NCBI GenBank assembly: GCA_001460835.1
Contig: CYKH01001904.1
Coordinates: 1 to 52,098 of the forward strand
Direction of reading: 5' to 3'
Origin: Bodo saltans
Lineage: Eukaryota > Euglenozoa > Kinetoplastea > Eubodonida > Bodonidae
Length of the DNA stretch: 52,098 nt
The notes below the pieces were generated by a model. It did not search any database and was not told the DNA's origin. It was given only the letters and a program-made list of their open reading frames with translations. Positions 16,663 through 26,200 of this stretch are shown here, piece by piece. Made by a program: the position numbers and the translations under genes. Each line of letters starts with the position of its first letter. The first letter of the stretch is position 1.

Positions 16663-19659
16663 ATGGCTACCAGAAGCACTTCGACGGAATTCTTAGTATT
16701 GCTACTGCTGATTCTTGTCTCAATGGCGCCCACCCTTGTCTCGGCAGTTCCTAACTCTCGCCGGTGGAGGCCGTTGGCGCGTCCGAGGGTTGATGCCCCA
16801 AGAGAAATCCATCATGGCGCTCAAGGTGGTGCCACCGAGGTGGCTGATGAGGGCGTGGAGCGATCCCAAGAACGTCTGAAGGGAGATGAAGAATCTGAGC
16901 CCGAAGGTGACCTACCTGCTGTCAACTCCTCGGAAGTATCCGGTGGTGACGATGACGCCACTCAGGCTAATGATGTCGATGCTGGGGAGGTGGGTGAGCC
17001 GGAGGAGGAGGAACAGGATAATGCCACCGATGACGACAACAGTCTCTCTGAGGTTGATGAACCCGACGCCGAAGACCCCGAAATTGACAACGATAACACG
17101 ACGGAGAATGTATCTGATGTCGCTGATGTCGACGATGGCGCGCCCACCGACATAGATGTTGAACACGACGACAGACATCATGACGCTGCGGCCGAGCACA
17201 ACGCTCAGGCTGCTGGTGAGCACGACGCTAACCTCGATGCTGAACACCATGACGTCGTTGATGAGCACGACGCTGAGCACGCTGACGCTGAGCATGCTGA
17301 CGCCGAGCACGCTAACGCCGAGCACGCTGACGCCGAGCATGCTGACGCTGAGTACGCTGACGCTGAGCATGCTGACACCGAGCATGCTGACGCTGAGCAC
17401 GACGCTGAGCACGCTGACGCCGAACATGCTGACACCGAGCATGCTGACGCTGAACAGGCTGACGCTGAGCACGACGCTGACGCTGACGCCGAGCACGCTG
17501 ACGCCGAGCACGCTAACGCCGAGCACGCTGACGCTGAGCACGCTGACGCCGAGCATGCTGACGCTGAGCAGGCTGACGCCGAGCACGCTGACGCCCAGCA
17601 CGCTGACGCTGAGCACGACGCTGAGCACGCTGACGCCGAACATGCTGACACCGAGCATGCTGACGCTGAACAGGCTGACGCTGAGCACGACGCTGACGCT
17701 GACGCCGAGCACGACGCTGAGCACGCTGACGCTGACGCTGAGCACGACGCCACTGATCTCCTCACGGAGTACACAGACGGAGAGACTAGCGCTGATCACG
17801 ATAATGGTGAGGTTGAGGCTGACGCCGAGCATCCTGAAGTTGTGGATGACGCCAAACACGAAGTTGATTCGAGCACTGACAACGATACAGAGCACGGCGT
17901 GGCTGAAGCAAGCGCTGGCGACGACTCTGAGCACGGCAATGATGTAGGTGACGAAGCAGACACTGAGCGCAAAGCACATCATGAAGGCACGGTTGATCGT
18001 GACCTGGGGAAGCCGAACGAACGTCTGCGGAATGATCATACCGTCGAGGCGCTGCCGCTGCATCCCAACGCCGCTGCAGTTGAAGTAGAAATGATTCAAC
18101 ATGATGCGGGCGTTGTTTCGGACAGCTCTGAGGGTGACGCTGCTGGCGTGGAAGCAGAACAAGCTGACGGCAATTCCATCGATGAATTGGAGCATGATGA
18201 ACATGACGAAAGTGATGGCAGTGACCAACAAGATGCCGAAGAACATGATTCTGATGAGAGTGGTGTCGCTGACGAACATCTCCCACATAACGAGGCTGAA
18301 GTAGCAGCAGACGCGGAGGCTGTAGTTGAAAGCGAGGCCGAAGTGAAGCCCCAAAACAGCGAGATCGAAGTAGTACCCTCCACCGCTCACGTCGAAGAGG
18401 CAACATCAGTCAACTCCAATCAACCAACGACCGAGGTCACCACCGTGGCTGAGCCTGAAACAATCGAAGTGAAGGTGGAGGAAATCCCATCTCCGCGAAA
18501 ACGTATTGATCTCAAATACAACAAGAAAACGGAAGTCCCTGAGCCTTCAGCATACAACGATGCACCACAACAGGAAGCCATGAATCCAGTCGGCCGCCTT
18601 CGCAGGCACTCCATCCACGCTCATAAACCTCAAACGAAGCCAAACCTCCCCACTCCCAACCTCAATCATCTGTTTTCACCCCCTGATAAACAATCCGAAC
18701 AAAAAGCTCAACGCATTCGTCAGCGCCTTGACCATTTAGAATCCACTCTACGTAAACTCGCAGAGGTTGTGTCACAAGGTGGTGAGACGTTTGATCTCAA
18801 TACGCTGCCGTTGGGGAAGGATGCAGTGGATCGACTTGACGCCCTTGAACGCCGGCTCCTCGCCCTCGAGGCGAAAGAGGCAGAGTGGAGGGAGAAGTCG
18901 ACCTTAGTGCTCGACCAGCTGAAGATTCAAAATCGTCATGAGTTGGATAGGCTGTCCCACGCCCAAGATATTGAGCAGCGCGCCGAACAGGAACGTCAGT
19001 GGGAGGAGGAGCGTCTTCGCCGTGAGCAAGAGAACGAGAAAGCCCGCATCGAGAACGAGATCATGATGACCAGGAGGCGCCAAGATGAAGAGCGTGAGCG
19101 GCGTGAGTCGCACGAGGCACGGAAGCATCAGCAATGGGGTGAGGGACAAGATGAAGCAGCAGGTGCGTACACCATGACGATGAGTGTCACTGATCCTATT
19201 TTTATGGGAGGCGCTGCTGCGGTCGTCTGCGTGTTCGTGTTGATCACATTTTGTTGCTGCTGCCGCAGAAAGCGCGGAGGCACCAAGGCACCGAAAGATA
19301 ACTTCACGGCAGTTGAACTCAAGCGAGAACCTCCTCGCCGGGAGAATCCTCCCCCACCCCCTCCAAAGCAGCAACCACCTTACATGGGATTCGTTGGTGG
19401 TGCACCTAACCTCCAAGCGAGCCAGCAGCAACAACAGCACCATGAGCAGCTCCCACAAACAACATCATCTGGAGCCCCGCCACCGTTTGGGTTCCATCAG
19501 CATCAACCCCCACCACTGCAACAGCCCCCACCAGTGTTTCAGGACATGCGCGCTGTGTCGCCTCAGTCATCTGGTGGGGATCAGATGCAGTGGGCGCATG
19601 GACATCCTTCCCCCACAACCGGTGAGCTGCGCAATCGTGCCTTGTCCAAGTGGAATTAG
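16663..19659 (+). CDS. Acidic repeat-rich type I membrane protein (surface-type)
   Basis: A 998-residue protein of clear design but unknown function. Residues 1-29 are a signal peptide (FLVLLLLILVSMAPTLVSA). Residues 30-200 are very acidic. Residues about 200-364 consist of a five-residue repeat, mostly DAEHA with DTEHA, NAEHA and DAEQA variants. A further acidic Glu/Asp/His region follows to about 600. Residues about 675-826 are a charged Glu/Arg/Gln coiled coil. A transmembrane helix (GGAAAVVCVFVLITFCCCC, about 846-864) ends in cysteines that could be palmitoylated, followed by RRKR. The 130-residue cytoplasmic tail is Pro/Gln-rich with PPPPPP. Such a protein could be a charged, histidine-bearing surface stalk that binds cations. 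No homologue is recognised. Extracellular location is inferred from topology only. Confidence 0.85.
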   Translation: MATRSTSTEFLVLLLLILVSMAPTLVSAVPNSRRWRPLARPRVDAPREIHHGAQGGATEVADEGVERSQERLKGDEESEPEGDLPAVNSSEVSGGDDDATQANDVDAGEVGEPEEEEQDNATDDDNSLSEVDEPDAEDPEIDNDNTTENVSDVADVDDGAPTDIDVEHDDRHHDAAAEHNAQAAGEHDANLDAEHHDVVDEHDAEHADAEHADAEHANAEHADAEHADAEYADAEHADTEHADAEHDAEHADAEHADTEHADAEQADAEHDADADAEHADAEHANAEHADAEHADAEHADAEQADAEHADAQHADAEHDAEHADAEHADTEHADAEQADAEHDADADAEHDAEHADADAEHDATDLLTEYTDGETSADHDNGEVEADAEHPEVVDDAKHEVDSSTDNDTEHGVAEASAGDDSEHGNDVGDEADTERKAHHEGTVDRDLGKPNERLRNDHTVEALPLHPNAAAVEVEMIQHDAGVVSDSSEGDAAGVEAEQADGNSIDELEHDEHDESDGSDQQDAEEHDSDESGVADEHLPHNEAEVAADAEAVVESEAEVKPQNSEIEVVPSTAHVEEATSVNSNQPTTEVTTVAEPETIEVKVEEIPSPRKRIDLKYNKKTEVPEPSAYNDAPQQEAMNPVGRLRRHSIHAHKPQTKPNLPTPNLNHLFSPPDKQSEQKAQRIRQRLDHLESTLRKLAEVVSQGGETFDLNTLPLGKDAVDRLDALERRLLALEAKEAEWREKSTLVLDQLKIQNRHELDRLSHAQDIEQRAEQERQWEEERLRREQENEKARIENEIMMTRRRQDEERERRESHEARKHQQWGEGQDEAAGAYTMTMSVTDPIFMGGAAAVVCVFVLITFCCCCRRKRGGTKAPKDNFTAVELKREPPRRENPPPPPPKQQPPYMGFVGGAPNLQASQQQQQHHEQLPQTTSSGAPPPFGFHQHQPPPLQQPPPVFQDMRAVSPQSSGGDQMQWAHGHPSPTTGELRNRALSKWN
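17263..17754 (+). repeat. 15-bp coding minisatellite (GCTGACGCCGAGCAC unit)
   Basis: About 30 imperfect copies of a 15-base unit encode DAEHA-type pentapeptides, with shorter 9- and 6-base variants (DAEH, DADA). Copies differ mainly at C/T and C/A positions. A 112-base segment is repeated exactly at 17386-17497 and 17602-17713, an offset of 216 bases, which points to a recent internal duplication. Because the unit contains no stop in most frames, long open frames appear on both strands here. Confidence 0.95.
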
Positions 19660-19812
19660 TAGTGTGCATCACAGCCACACAGCGTTATTTCGAACTTTTT
19701 TTTCTGCGGTACTCTTTGTTTGTGTGTATGAGCAAATTGCAATCGACGTCAATGGAGGACATTACTCCTGAGATGACTTTTTGATACGTTCGAAAACATC
19801 CTTCGCAATTAA

Positions 19813-19844
19813 TTCCTCCGCTCCCTTTTTTGTGTTTGCCGAAG
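19813..19844 (+). promoter_or_regulatory. Probable spliced-leader acceptor
   Basis: The tract TTCCTCCGCTCCCTTTTTTG leads to GAAG, with AG at 19843-19844, only 15 bases before the ATG at 19860. No intervening ATG. Confidence 0.55.
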
Positions 19845-19859
19845 GCATTTCTATAATTG

Positions 19860-21551
19860 ATGTATCACCGAGATACTGTTGTGCTTGCTGAGCGTTCCAA
19901 GTTGTGGGATGACCCAGAGGTGCTCGCATCGTACTGCGGCCCACTAGCAACAACAACCACACATGGTGCCGACCGTTACTCCATGAATGTGCGAGTTAAT
20001 CATCACAGTCGTCAGTCGAAGGAAGCAGTGACACCTCCAACAGCTGTGGAGACACGACTATTAGACTACCAGCGAGCACATGATGCGAAGATGTTCGTGA
20101 TGAGACAAGAGAAGCGGTCGACGAATGAGGAGCACTTCACTGGTGCTCCCAAGGTGAATCCAAAGAGTGCCGCACTTGCACAGAAGCGCCACAACAACAC
20201 CTCGCTCGATCTTCACACGCGACTTTATCAGAATGCGCCTGAGAGTACTGCGGCACCCGCTCCGTCGCTTGTAGAGGACAGTCGCTTTGGCACACCAAAG
20301 ATCAACAAGCGATCAAGCGAGCTTCCTACAAGAGGTATCGCTTCTCAACTGGACTGGCAGCGTGAGCGACTCCGACGTCAAGAGACGAAGCGTGACGAAA
20401 GAGACGCACAAGAGCGGGAAGCAAATAGTGGGCAGCCCACCATCGATGAGGGCTCACGTCGATTGGCGCAAAGGTGCAGCACCTACAACGATCCGATGAG
20501 GCTTGTGTTGCCTGTAGAGGATCGACTCCTTCGTCATCATGATGAGGTTTACGCTCGCAACGAGGCGAGGCGAAAAGAGCTGGAGCTACTTGAGAAGAAA
20601 AGGGCAAGTACATCAAAATCGACGACACCCAGGAAGGCCGACACCTTGAGAGACCGTGAGGTTGCAGAATCAGAAGCTGCAGATAGGTTGTTTGGTGATG
20701 CCGAGGAGCGAAGGCGCATCGCTGAAGAGCGGGCGCGGCAGGATGAAATTTTGGGAATGATCGACCAAAACGGCAACCTTCTCTACCGTCCGAAATTGTC
20801 TGCGGGCAGCGTCAAAAGTCCAGCTGCTACACAAAGGAGAAGAGGAATGGATGTATTCACGTACCTTGCCAACCAATCGCGTCACGAAAGCAGCGAGATG
20901 ATGCAAATGCAACGAGAAGAAACGGAACAGGAGCAGAACACCGGGCGTCCTCATATTGGCGCGTACAGTGTCCTTCTCGCAAATCTTACGAGGCCTCAAG
21001 GTGTTGACACCTTCGAGCGTTTAGCAACCACTCCCCGAACCGGGACGACGATGGTGGAAGAAAAAAAGGCCAACGCATTTCAACCTGAGGTGGACAAGCG
21101 AAGCGATCAGATTGATCGAGAGAGGCGAGGGGAGGGTGCTGACCGCATTCAGCTGCTGTATCAAAGGCAAGCTGGGTACGATGCGCATCGTCGACGCCTG
21201 CAACAGGAAAAGGAAATCAGTGAGGCACAAGAAGCAGAAAACCTTCGCAAGCTCCGAGCGACACGCCATGGAGTAGTGGCCCCTGCGAATGGCGGCTCAT
21301 CATCGTCAGCTTCAGGAAGGTGTGTCACCCCTGATGCTGCGTACCAACGGATGAAGGCGTGGTCGGAACGAAACGAGAACAAACTTCAAGCCTTGCGCAC
21401 AGCAGCCAAAGATGAGGAAGTTGCTCATTGTACATTTGAACCGACGGTGCTTCGAGGCAGAGCAGTGACACCACCCGCGACGCGCATTGCAGCTACTACT
21501 ACTACTACAACTAGATCCACACCCAAACGCAAAAATATCGAAAGGAGATGA
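19860..21551 (+). CDS. Protein with degenerate xPxI/xxxS...RL repeats, cytoskeleton-like (563 aa)
   Basis: No named family is recognised. The 563-residue protein is highly charged (Arg/Glu-rich), predicted mostly helical or disordered, with no membrane segment. It contains about six copies of a two-part unit: a segment of the form (G/F)xPxI/VxxxSxxLaxR and, 10-25 residues later, a hydrophobic segment ending in RL or LY. Copies begin near 20141 (GAPKVNPKSAALAQK), 20289 (GTPKINKRSSELPTR), 20431 (GQPTIDEGSRRLAQR), 20782 (YRPKLSAGS), 20943 (GRPHIGAYSVLLANL) and 21079 (FQPEVDKRSDQI), with a partial seventh near 21430 (FEPTVLRGR). From memory, similar 'FxPxInxxS' repeats occur in conserved trypanosomatid and ciliate proteins, often cytoskeletal. 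An axonemal or basal-body role is a guess. The ATG at 19860 is preferred over an in-frame TTG just upstream. Confidence 0.8.
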   Translation: MYHRDTVVLAERSKLWDDPEVLASYCGPLATTTTHGADRYSMNVRVNHHSRQSKEAVTPPTAVETRLLDYQRAHDAKMFVMRQEKRSTNEEHFTGAPKVNPKSAALAQKRHNNTSLDLHTRLYQNAPESTAAPAPSLVEDSRFGTPKINKRSSELPTRGIASQLDWQRERLRRQETKRDERDAQEREANSGQPTIDEGSRRLAQRCSTYNDPMRLVLPVEDRLLRHHDEVYARNEARRKELELLEKKRASTSKSTTPRKADTLRDREVAESEAADRLFGDAEERRRIAEERARQDEILGMIDQNGNLLYRPKLSAGSVKSPAATQRRRGMDVFTYLANQSRHESSEMMQMQREETEQEQNTGRPHIGAYSVLLANLTRPQGVDTFERLATTPRTGTTMVEEKKANAFQPEVDKRSDQIDRERRGEGADRIQLLYQRQAGYDAHRRRLQQEKEISEAQEAENLRKLRATRHGVVAPANGGSSSSASGRCVTPDAAYQRMKAWSERNENKLQALRTAAKDEEVAHCTFEPTVLRGRAVTPPATRIAATTTTTTRSTPKRKNIERR

Positions 21552-21707
21552 TAGTGAGAGAGTTGCTCCGTGCAGCTCTGTTGTACAATTGATCACACAT
21601 CATTCGCCATAACGCTTGACCTCCCATTTGTGTTATCAAAATGCTTGACGTCTCTATGCACACAATCTAAGAGCACAAAGGAAAGGACAAACCGTGGCGA
21701 GAGGAAA

Positions 21708-22880
21708 ATGAGCTTGCGAATCTACGTTCGAATCGAAAAAGTCACTGACGTCCCGCAATCTTTGCTTGGAACCGACTGCCACGTGAAGCTTGTTCTGGGA
21801 AGCGTTATTATGCGGACACGAAGCCACACAGTCGATGATGTGTACCATACGCTTCAGTTTTCTGAAATTGCAACCGGAAGGCTTAACGAACTGTTTGTGT
21901 TCGGGGCAAAGTCAATCGATCACCTTGCGAACATGAAGCTCTCTCTTCAACTTCGACGGCACAGAATATTTTTGCGCTCCCAGAAGACAGCTGAAGCTGT
22001 TATTCCCTTGGCGCTGGTTGATCCTGCTCGCTCACTAAAAGCCGCTTTTCCATTGCGACCAATTGCGAGCGACGAAGGCGGCAGTGGTGGTGGTGGCCGA
22101 GAAGGCACACTGGGGAATATTCACGTCCGGATTGAAGTGGAGCTCGATGCGCAGCCCTCCAGTCATCTTGATGAGACTGCAGCGAATAGCAGCACAAATG
22201 TCGATCCCCGAGAGATTGAATCTCCCACCGCCCCCAACGGTGGTGAGATCTCGCCAAGAAGTTTCTCGATGATCGCCACCTCCCAACAGCCGCCGCCACA
22301 GCAAGCCCAACAGCCGCAGAGCAACCGCACACCTAGCGGTACCAGTGGTAGGCGACCCGTTTCTGCGCCAGCTCCGAAGATGAGGCAGTCAGGGACGCAA
22401 ACAGACCGCTTGTTCATGACAGGCGCTGACATCAAAGGCCTTTCTGAAGGCATTTCATCGGGACAGACAGCGATTCAAGGCCCAGCGGCATTAGGGACTA
22501 TCTTTAGCATGGCGCGCGTGGGGCCACCACCTGCACCAGACGTTGTGTCACCACGTCGCACGATCCTACCAGTGGATGTTCTGGCGCAACAAAAAGTTGC
22601 TGTTGCGCATCCAACCGATGACGTCGAGGGGCTGATTCTGTATTGTGAGCAGACGCAGCGCTACCAACGCGAGCTTGAGACAAGCCTTGCGAAACATCAC
22701 CTCGACACTGCACGTTCACGCATTCGGGCGCTGCAAGGAGGTAGAAACTCCTCGTCTCTCTCAGAGTGGCAACGTGCAGCAACGGAGAAGCCTGTCAACG
22801 GTCACACCGATCCTATGAATACCCCATCCCTTCCGTTAGCGGAAGACATTGAATTGGAGAGGATGCTCGCGATCTTGTAA
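21708..22880 (+). CDS. Hypothetical protein with C2-like N-terminal domain (390 aa)
   Basis: The first 115 residues resemble a C2-type beta-sandwich (LRIYVRIEKVTDVP, DCHVKLVLGSVIMRTRSHTV, YHTLQFSEIATGRLNELFVFGA, MKLSLQLRR), though without the usual calcium-binding aspartates, so any membrane or protein binding would be calcium-independent. The middle is a disordered Ser/Pro/Gln linker. A GTQTD motif lies at 22392-22406, fitting the dynein light chain LC8 consensus around TQT. The last 80 residues are helical (LILYCEQTQRYQRELETSLA). No named family. The frame stays open to a GTG at 21570, but the first ATG in it is 21708, 37 bases after a candidate acceptor AG near 21670. Confidence 0.72.
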   Translation: MSLRIYVRIEKVTDVPQSLLGTDCHVKLVLGSVIMRTRSHTVDDVYHTLQFSEIATGRLNELFVFGAKSIDHLANMKLSLQLRRHRIFLRSQKTAEAVIPLALVDPARSLKAAFPLRPIASDEGGSGGGGREGTLGNIHVRIEVELDAQPSSHLDETAANSSTNVDPREIESPTAPNGGEISPRSFSMIATSQQPPPQQAQQPQSNRTPSGTSGRRPVSAPAPKMRQSGTQTDRLFMTGADIKGLSEGISSGQTAIQGPAALGTIFSMARVGPPPAPDVVSPRRTILPVDVLAQQKVAVAHPTDDVEGLILYCEQTQRYQRELETSLAKHHLDTARSRIRALQGGRNSSSLSEWQRAATEKPVNGHTDPMNTPSLPLAEDIELERMLAIL

Positions 22881-23268
22881 ACTCCCCCGTATCACAATCA
22901 AACTCTTTTTTTCTTTTCGACATGTAACGTCCGTTTTGCGTTAGTATATCGGACAGCAACTTAAACAACATCTCCATCACCTATTACCAAGTCTCTTTTT
23001 CCCAGTCTCATTTTGCAACGTTGCCTTTTCCCCCATACGGCAAGCTGGTCAAGAGTGGCAGCGAGTATTATCGCATGACACGGATGGGCCCTTCCCGCAG
23101 TGTACACAGTTTCGTACGACATTTCGGCTTTTTTTTGTACATTGCCAATCACATGATTGAGTAAAGTAAAACACTACTGTTCTTGGACCTCACTGCATAG
23201 TTTGCGCAACATTCTCCTTCGGCCTTATTTTGTATGATTCGAAATTTGGAAGAGCGAAAGAAAGCAAA
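22881..23268 (+). other. Intergenic region, no gene seen
   Basis: The 388 bases contain several T/C-rich runs (22904-22918, 22991-23003, 23021-23033, 23129-23138) and no supported gene on either strand. The last pyrimidine tract (from about 23211) followed by AG at 23251-23252 would give a 16-base leader to the ATG at 23269 and would remove an out-of-frame ATG at 23234. Confidence 0.5.
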
Positions 23269-26200
23269 ATGCATCCGCAGGATTGGGAGAGTCTATTTAT
23301 TGTGGTGCTGAGTCACGGAGAATTTCTGAGCTCACGCAAAGTCAATAAATTTTGGTTCACTCAATTTGTACGATCTACGCTCGGTCTTGACGAGTTCTCG
23401 GCTCACAAAACGGGAATCACGCCGCTTTTTCTCGAGCTCCTTTGGCGACGCCGCAAGGAAGACACCGCCAGTAGCGGCGATGGTTGTGATGAGGACGACA
23501 ACAAGCACGCTAGCAGTCATCATTCGATCACGTCACCCATCAAGAACGAAGACGATGAGCAAACGCAACAATGTTCATTTGAAGAGTTTGTGCGAATGAT
23601 GGAGAAGCTCTCCGTTCGATGCCATCAGTCCCTGCGAGCCTCGGAACTGTTGCACAGATTTAACGAGAGAGCTGCGATCACTTCAACCGCCCCGCAGTCG
23701 ATGTCAGTCGACGCAGCACTAAGTCACATGACAAGATACTACTTCGCGAAAGCATGCGAGCAGTCGTTTGTCTCGCGAGACTCAGTTGTCATGATGGACC
23801 CAACCAAGAGCACTGTGTCGTACGTGGGGCGCCTCGTCCTCAGCCATTTGTTTGCGTCGTTGATGGACACCGTGGTGCTTCCTGTGTTCCTAAGATTTGG
23901 CTCCTACGGGCGGATGAGCATGGTGCAGTACACTGCGTTTGTTGCGTATGTCTTCCAAGGGCGCAAAGCTCCGAGTGAAAGCCATGTGCGCGCTGTGTTT
24001 TGTCAAGTAAATAGGAACGAGGATCTTGTGGGTACTCTTGCTGCATCGGAGTTTGCTGCGGCCCAACCACCAAAACGCGCAGCACTTGCCGCGGGCTCAC
24101 CACTCGACGATAAGGGGAAAACACAACACGTGAAAGCTTCGCCAGCAACGAACCATGTACCAACCCTCGAGCTTGTGGAGTTCGTCGATGCCTTGTGCTT
24201 GCTCGGTGTGGTGATGTTTTCGAATGAAGTCACCTACAAACATCTTCGCACCGTGGAAGGGAAGGTGTGGGCGTTCATGGAACAACTTTGCCAAATCGAA
24301 GGCGTCCCAATGTGCCCCTCGGCTTTGTCCGGTGAGGGCCTCCTCCGGCTGGAACCGCGGCTTTCCCTGGTCTATCCACCGGTACTTCCGGTGCAGACAG
24401 CCACAAGCTTCGTAGTGAGTGGATTGTGCCTCGATCAAGTTGTGAGGATGCCACTTCACGATCCTCATGGTAGCGATGTTGCTCCTCTTTCTTCGCCAAC
24501 GATGTTGCCGGCTGAGACGAAGCCTCTCCCGCTCTCTGCTCGAACGTCGATAGATACAAAGCACTCACAAGGAGGGCAGCACAACAGTCATAACCGTGTG
24601 GCGAGAACATCGACGCAGCAGCGTATGCTTTTCACGCCAAGCAGCAAGGAATTACCAGTCAACGCAGCAGTGATGCTACAGTCGCGAACAAGAAACAATG
24701 CAGTCTCTCAGTGGTCCTCGGCGCTGTTTACTGGCCAATTCGAGGTTGCCACCGCTAGAACAGTTGCCAGCAGAGCACCGCACAAACCTCTGCACGAGCG
24801 TGTTGGGCTTCGAGTACCCACCATGGCAGAAATGTACGATGACCTCTCGTCGCCTTCTGGTCCGTCCCCAGCGAGTGTGGAACGTTCCGAGGAACAACAA
24901 GGTGGAATGCGTTCACCAGGATCTGCGTCGACGTTGAGCATTGGATCAAGGCCCTCCACTGGCCGCAACCGAGGGACGACGGTTCCTGGTCTCCTTGGAA
25001 GTGGCGATGAAAGCCCAGCGCTATCCCACACATCGATTAACGTACGAGATGATGCCGCCCATCCCCCTTTAGGCCACTCCATGTCCAGCGCTGCTCTAAG
25101 GCGGGAACTGTCACCACAACCGACCATGACAGCAGGGATAGGTCCGACAGGAACATTAGCGGCAAGCACATCGCCTCAGGTGTACTTCACTGTGGACGGC
25201 CACCGTGTGGAACATGTGGATGAGCTTGCCTCCCAGCGGCTCAAGCTTCAGCTCCCAGTGGAGGCCCTCCTTCCCGCGGGACAGTATGTAGCATATTGCA
25301 CGTTTCACTATTCTTCGTCCGCAGCCATGTCCATGAATCCTGAAGACAGCTCAGCGTCCATGAGCACGTCAGTTGTTTGCACATTGCGGCGCGAGAGGAT
25401 TGCAACAGTGTCCGTTCACAAAGCAGAGAGCGATGAGAAGCACTCTTGCAGCACTCCTCCTTACAATTCCCGTCCACTCATCTTGAAACTAAAACTGATT
25501 CGACAACTGTTCACCCCCGCACTTCAAGGGATTCTAGAGGATCTGTTTGAAGATGGCGCACCGTCAGGCAGAATGGACCGCGCACAGTTCTCCTCCACGA
25601 TTCAAACGTTGAAGAATTGTGCAAAGGTGTCAGCTTCCATCACAGATCGAGCGTTTGAGTTATTCTGCTCGGTGACCAACTCTGATTTTAAGGCAACACT
25701 AGCGGCATCAGGGGACGCTGTGGCCGTGACGTGGGACTCGGAAGGTGTTTCCCTTCCAGGACCTCCTCGGCTATCCTTCATGGGATTTCTGCACGCGGTA
25801 GCACACGTTTACCTTGACTTTGAGAGCGAAGCAGCAAAATCAACCAACACTGCGGCGCAGCGGAACAATTCGCAGCTGAATCCGTACCGGGCACCAAATA
25901 TGCAGCATCTGTTTGAGCAAGCCTTTGACGAGAGCAAGCTTCTGCTTTACTCCAAGAACAATGCCGGGAAGCCAAAGGAAACTCAGTCCCCAGACCGTTA
26001 TCGGCGCAAGTTAGATGATTTGGTGGACAGCCGTGACCACACGACGTACCCTTCGTGGGATCAACGAACTCAAGCACCTTTTGATCGAGCTCTGAAGTGG
26101 CGTGCGTACAACAAGCGCGAAAACGAAATTGTTGCAGACACACTGCGGGATGAGTTCAAGCGCCAATTAGCCAGTGAGGCACCAGCGCCAAACTTCATTC

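Noticed and set aside
16912-18390. A 492-codon open frame on the minus strand, rich in Val/Ser/Leu, and a 263-codon open frame on the plus strand (17156-17947) over the same region.
   Set aside because: Both are side effects of the 15-bp repeat, which lacks stops in other frames. The frame at 16663 has a signal peptide, coiled coil and transmembrane helix, and fits the strand of all neighbours.
23234-23268. An out-of-frame ATG before the 1076-residue gene that could be an upstream ORF.
   Set aside because: The first AG after the preceding pyrimidine tract (23251-23252) lies after this ATG, so the mature mRNA probably lacks it.
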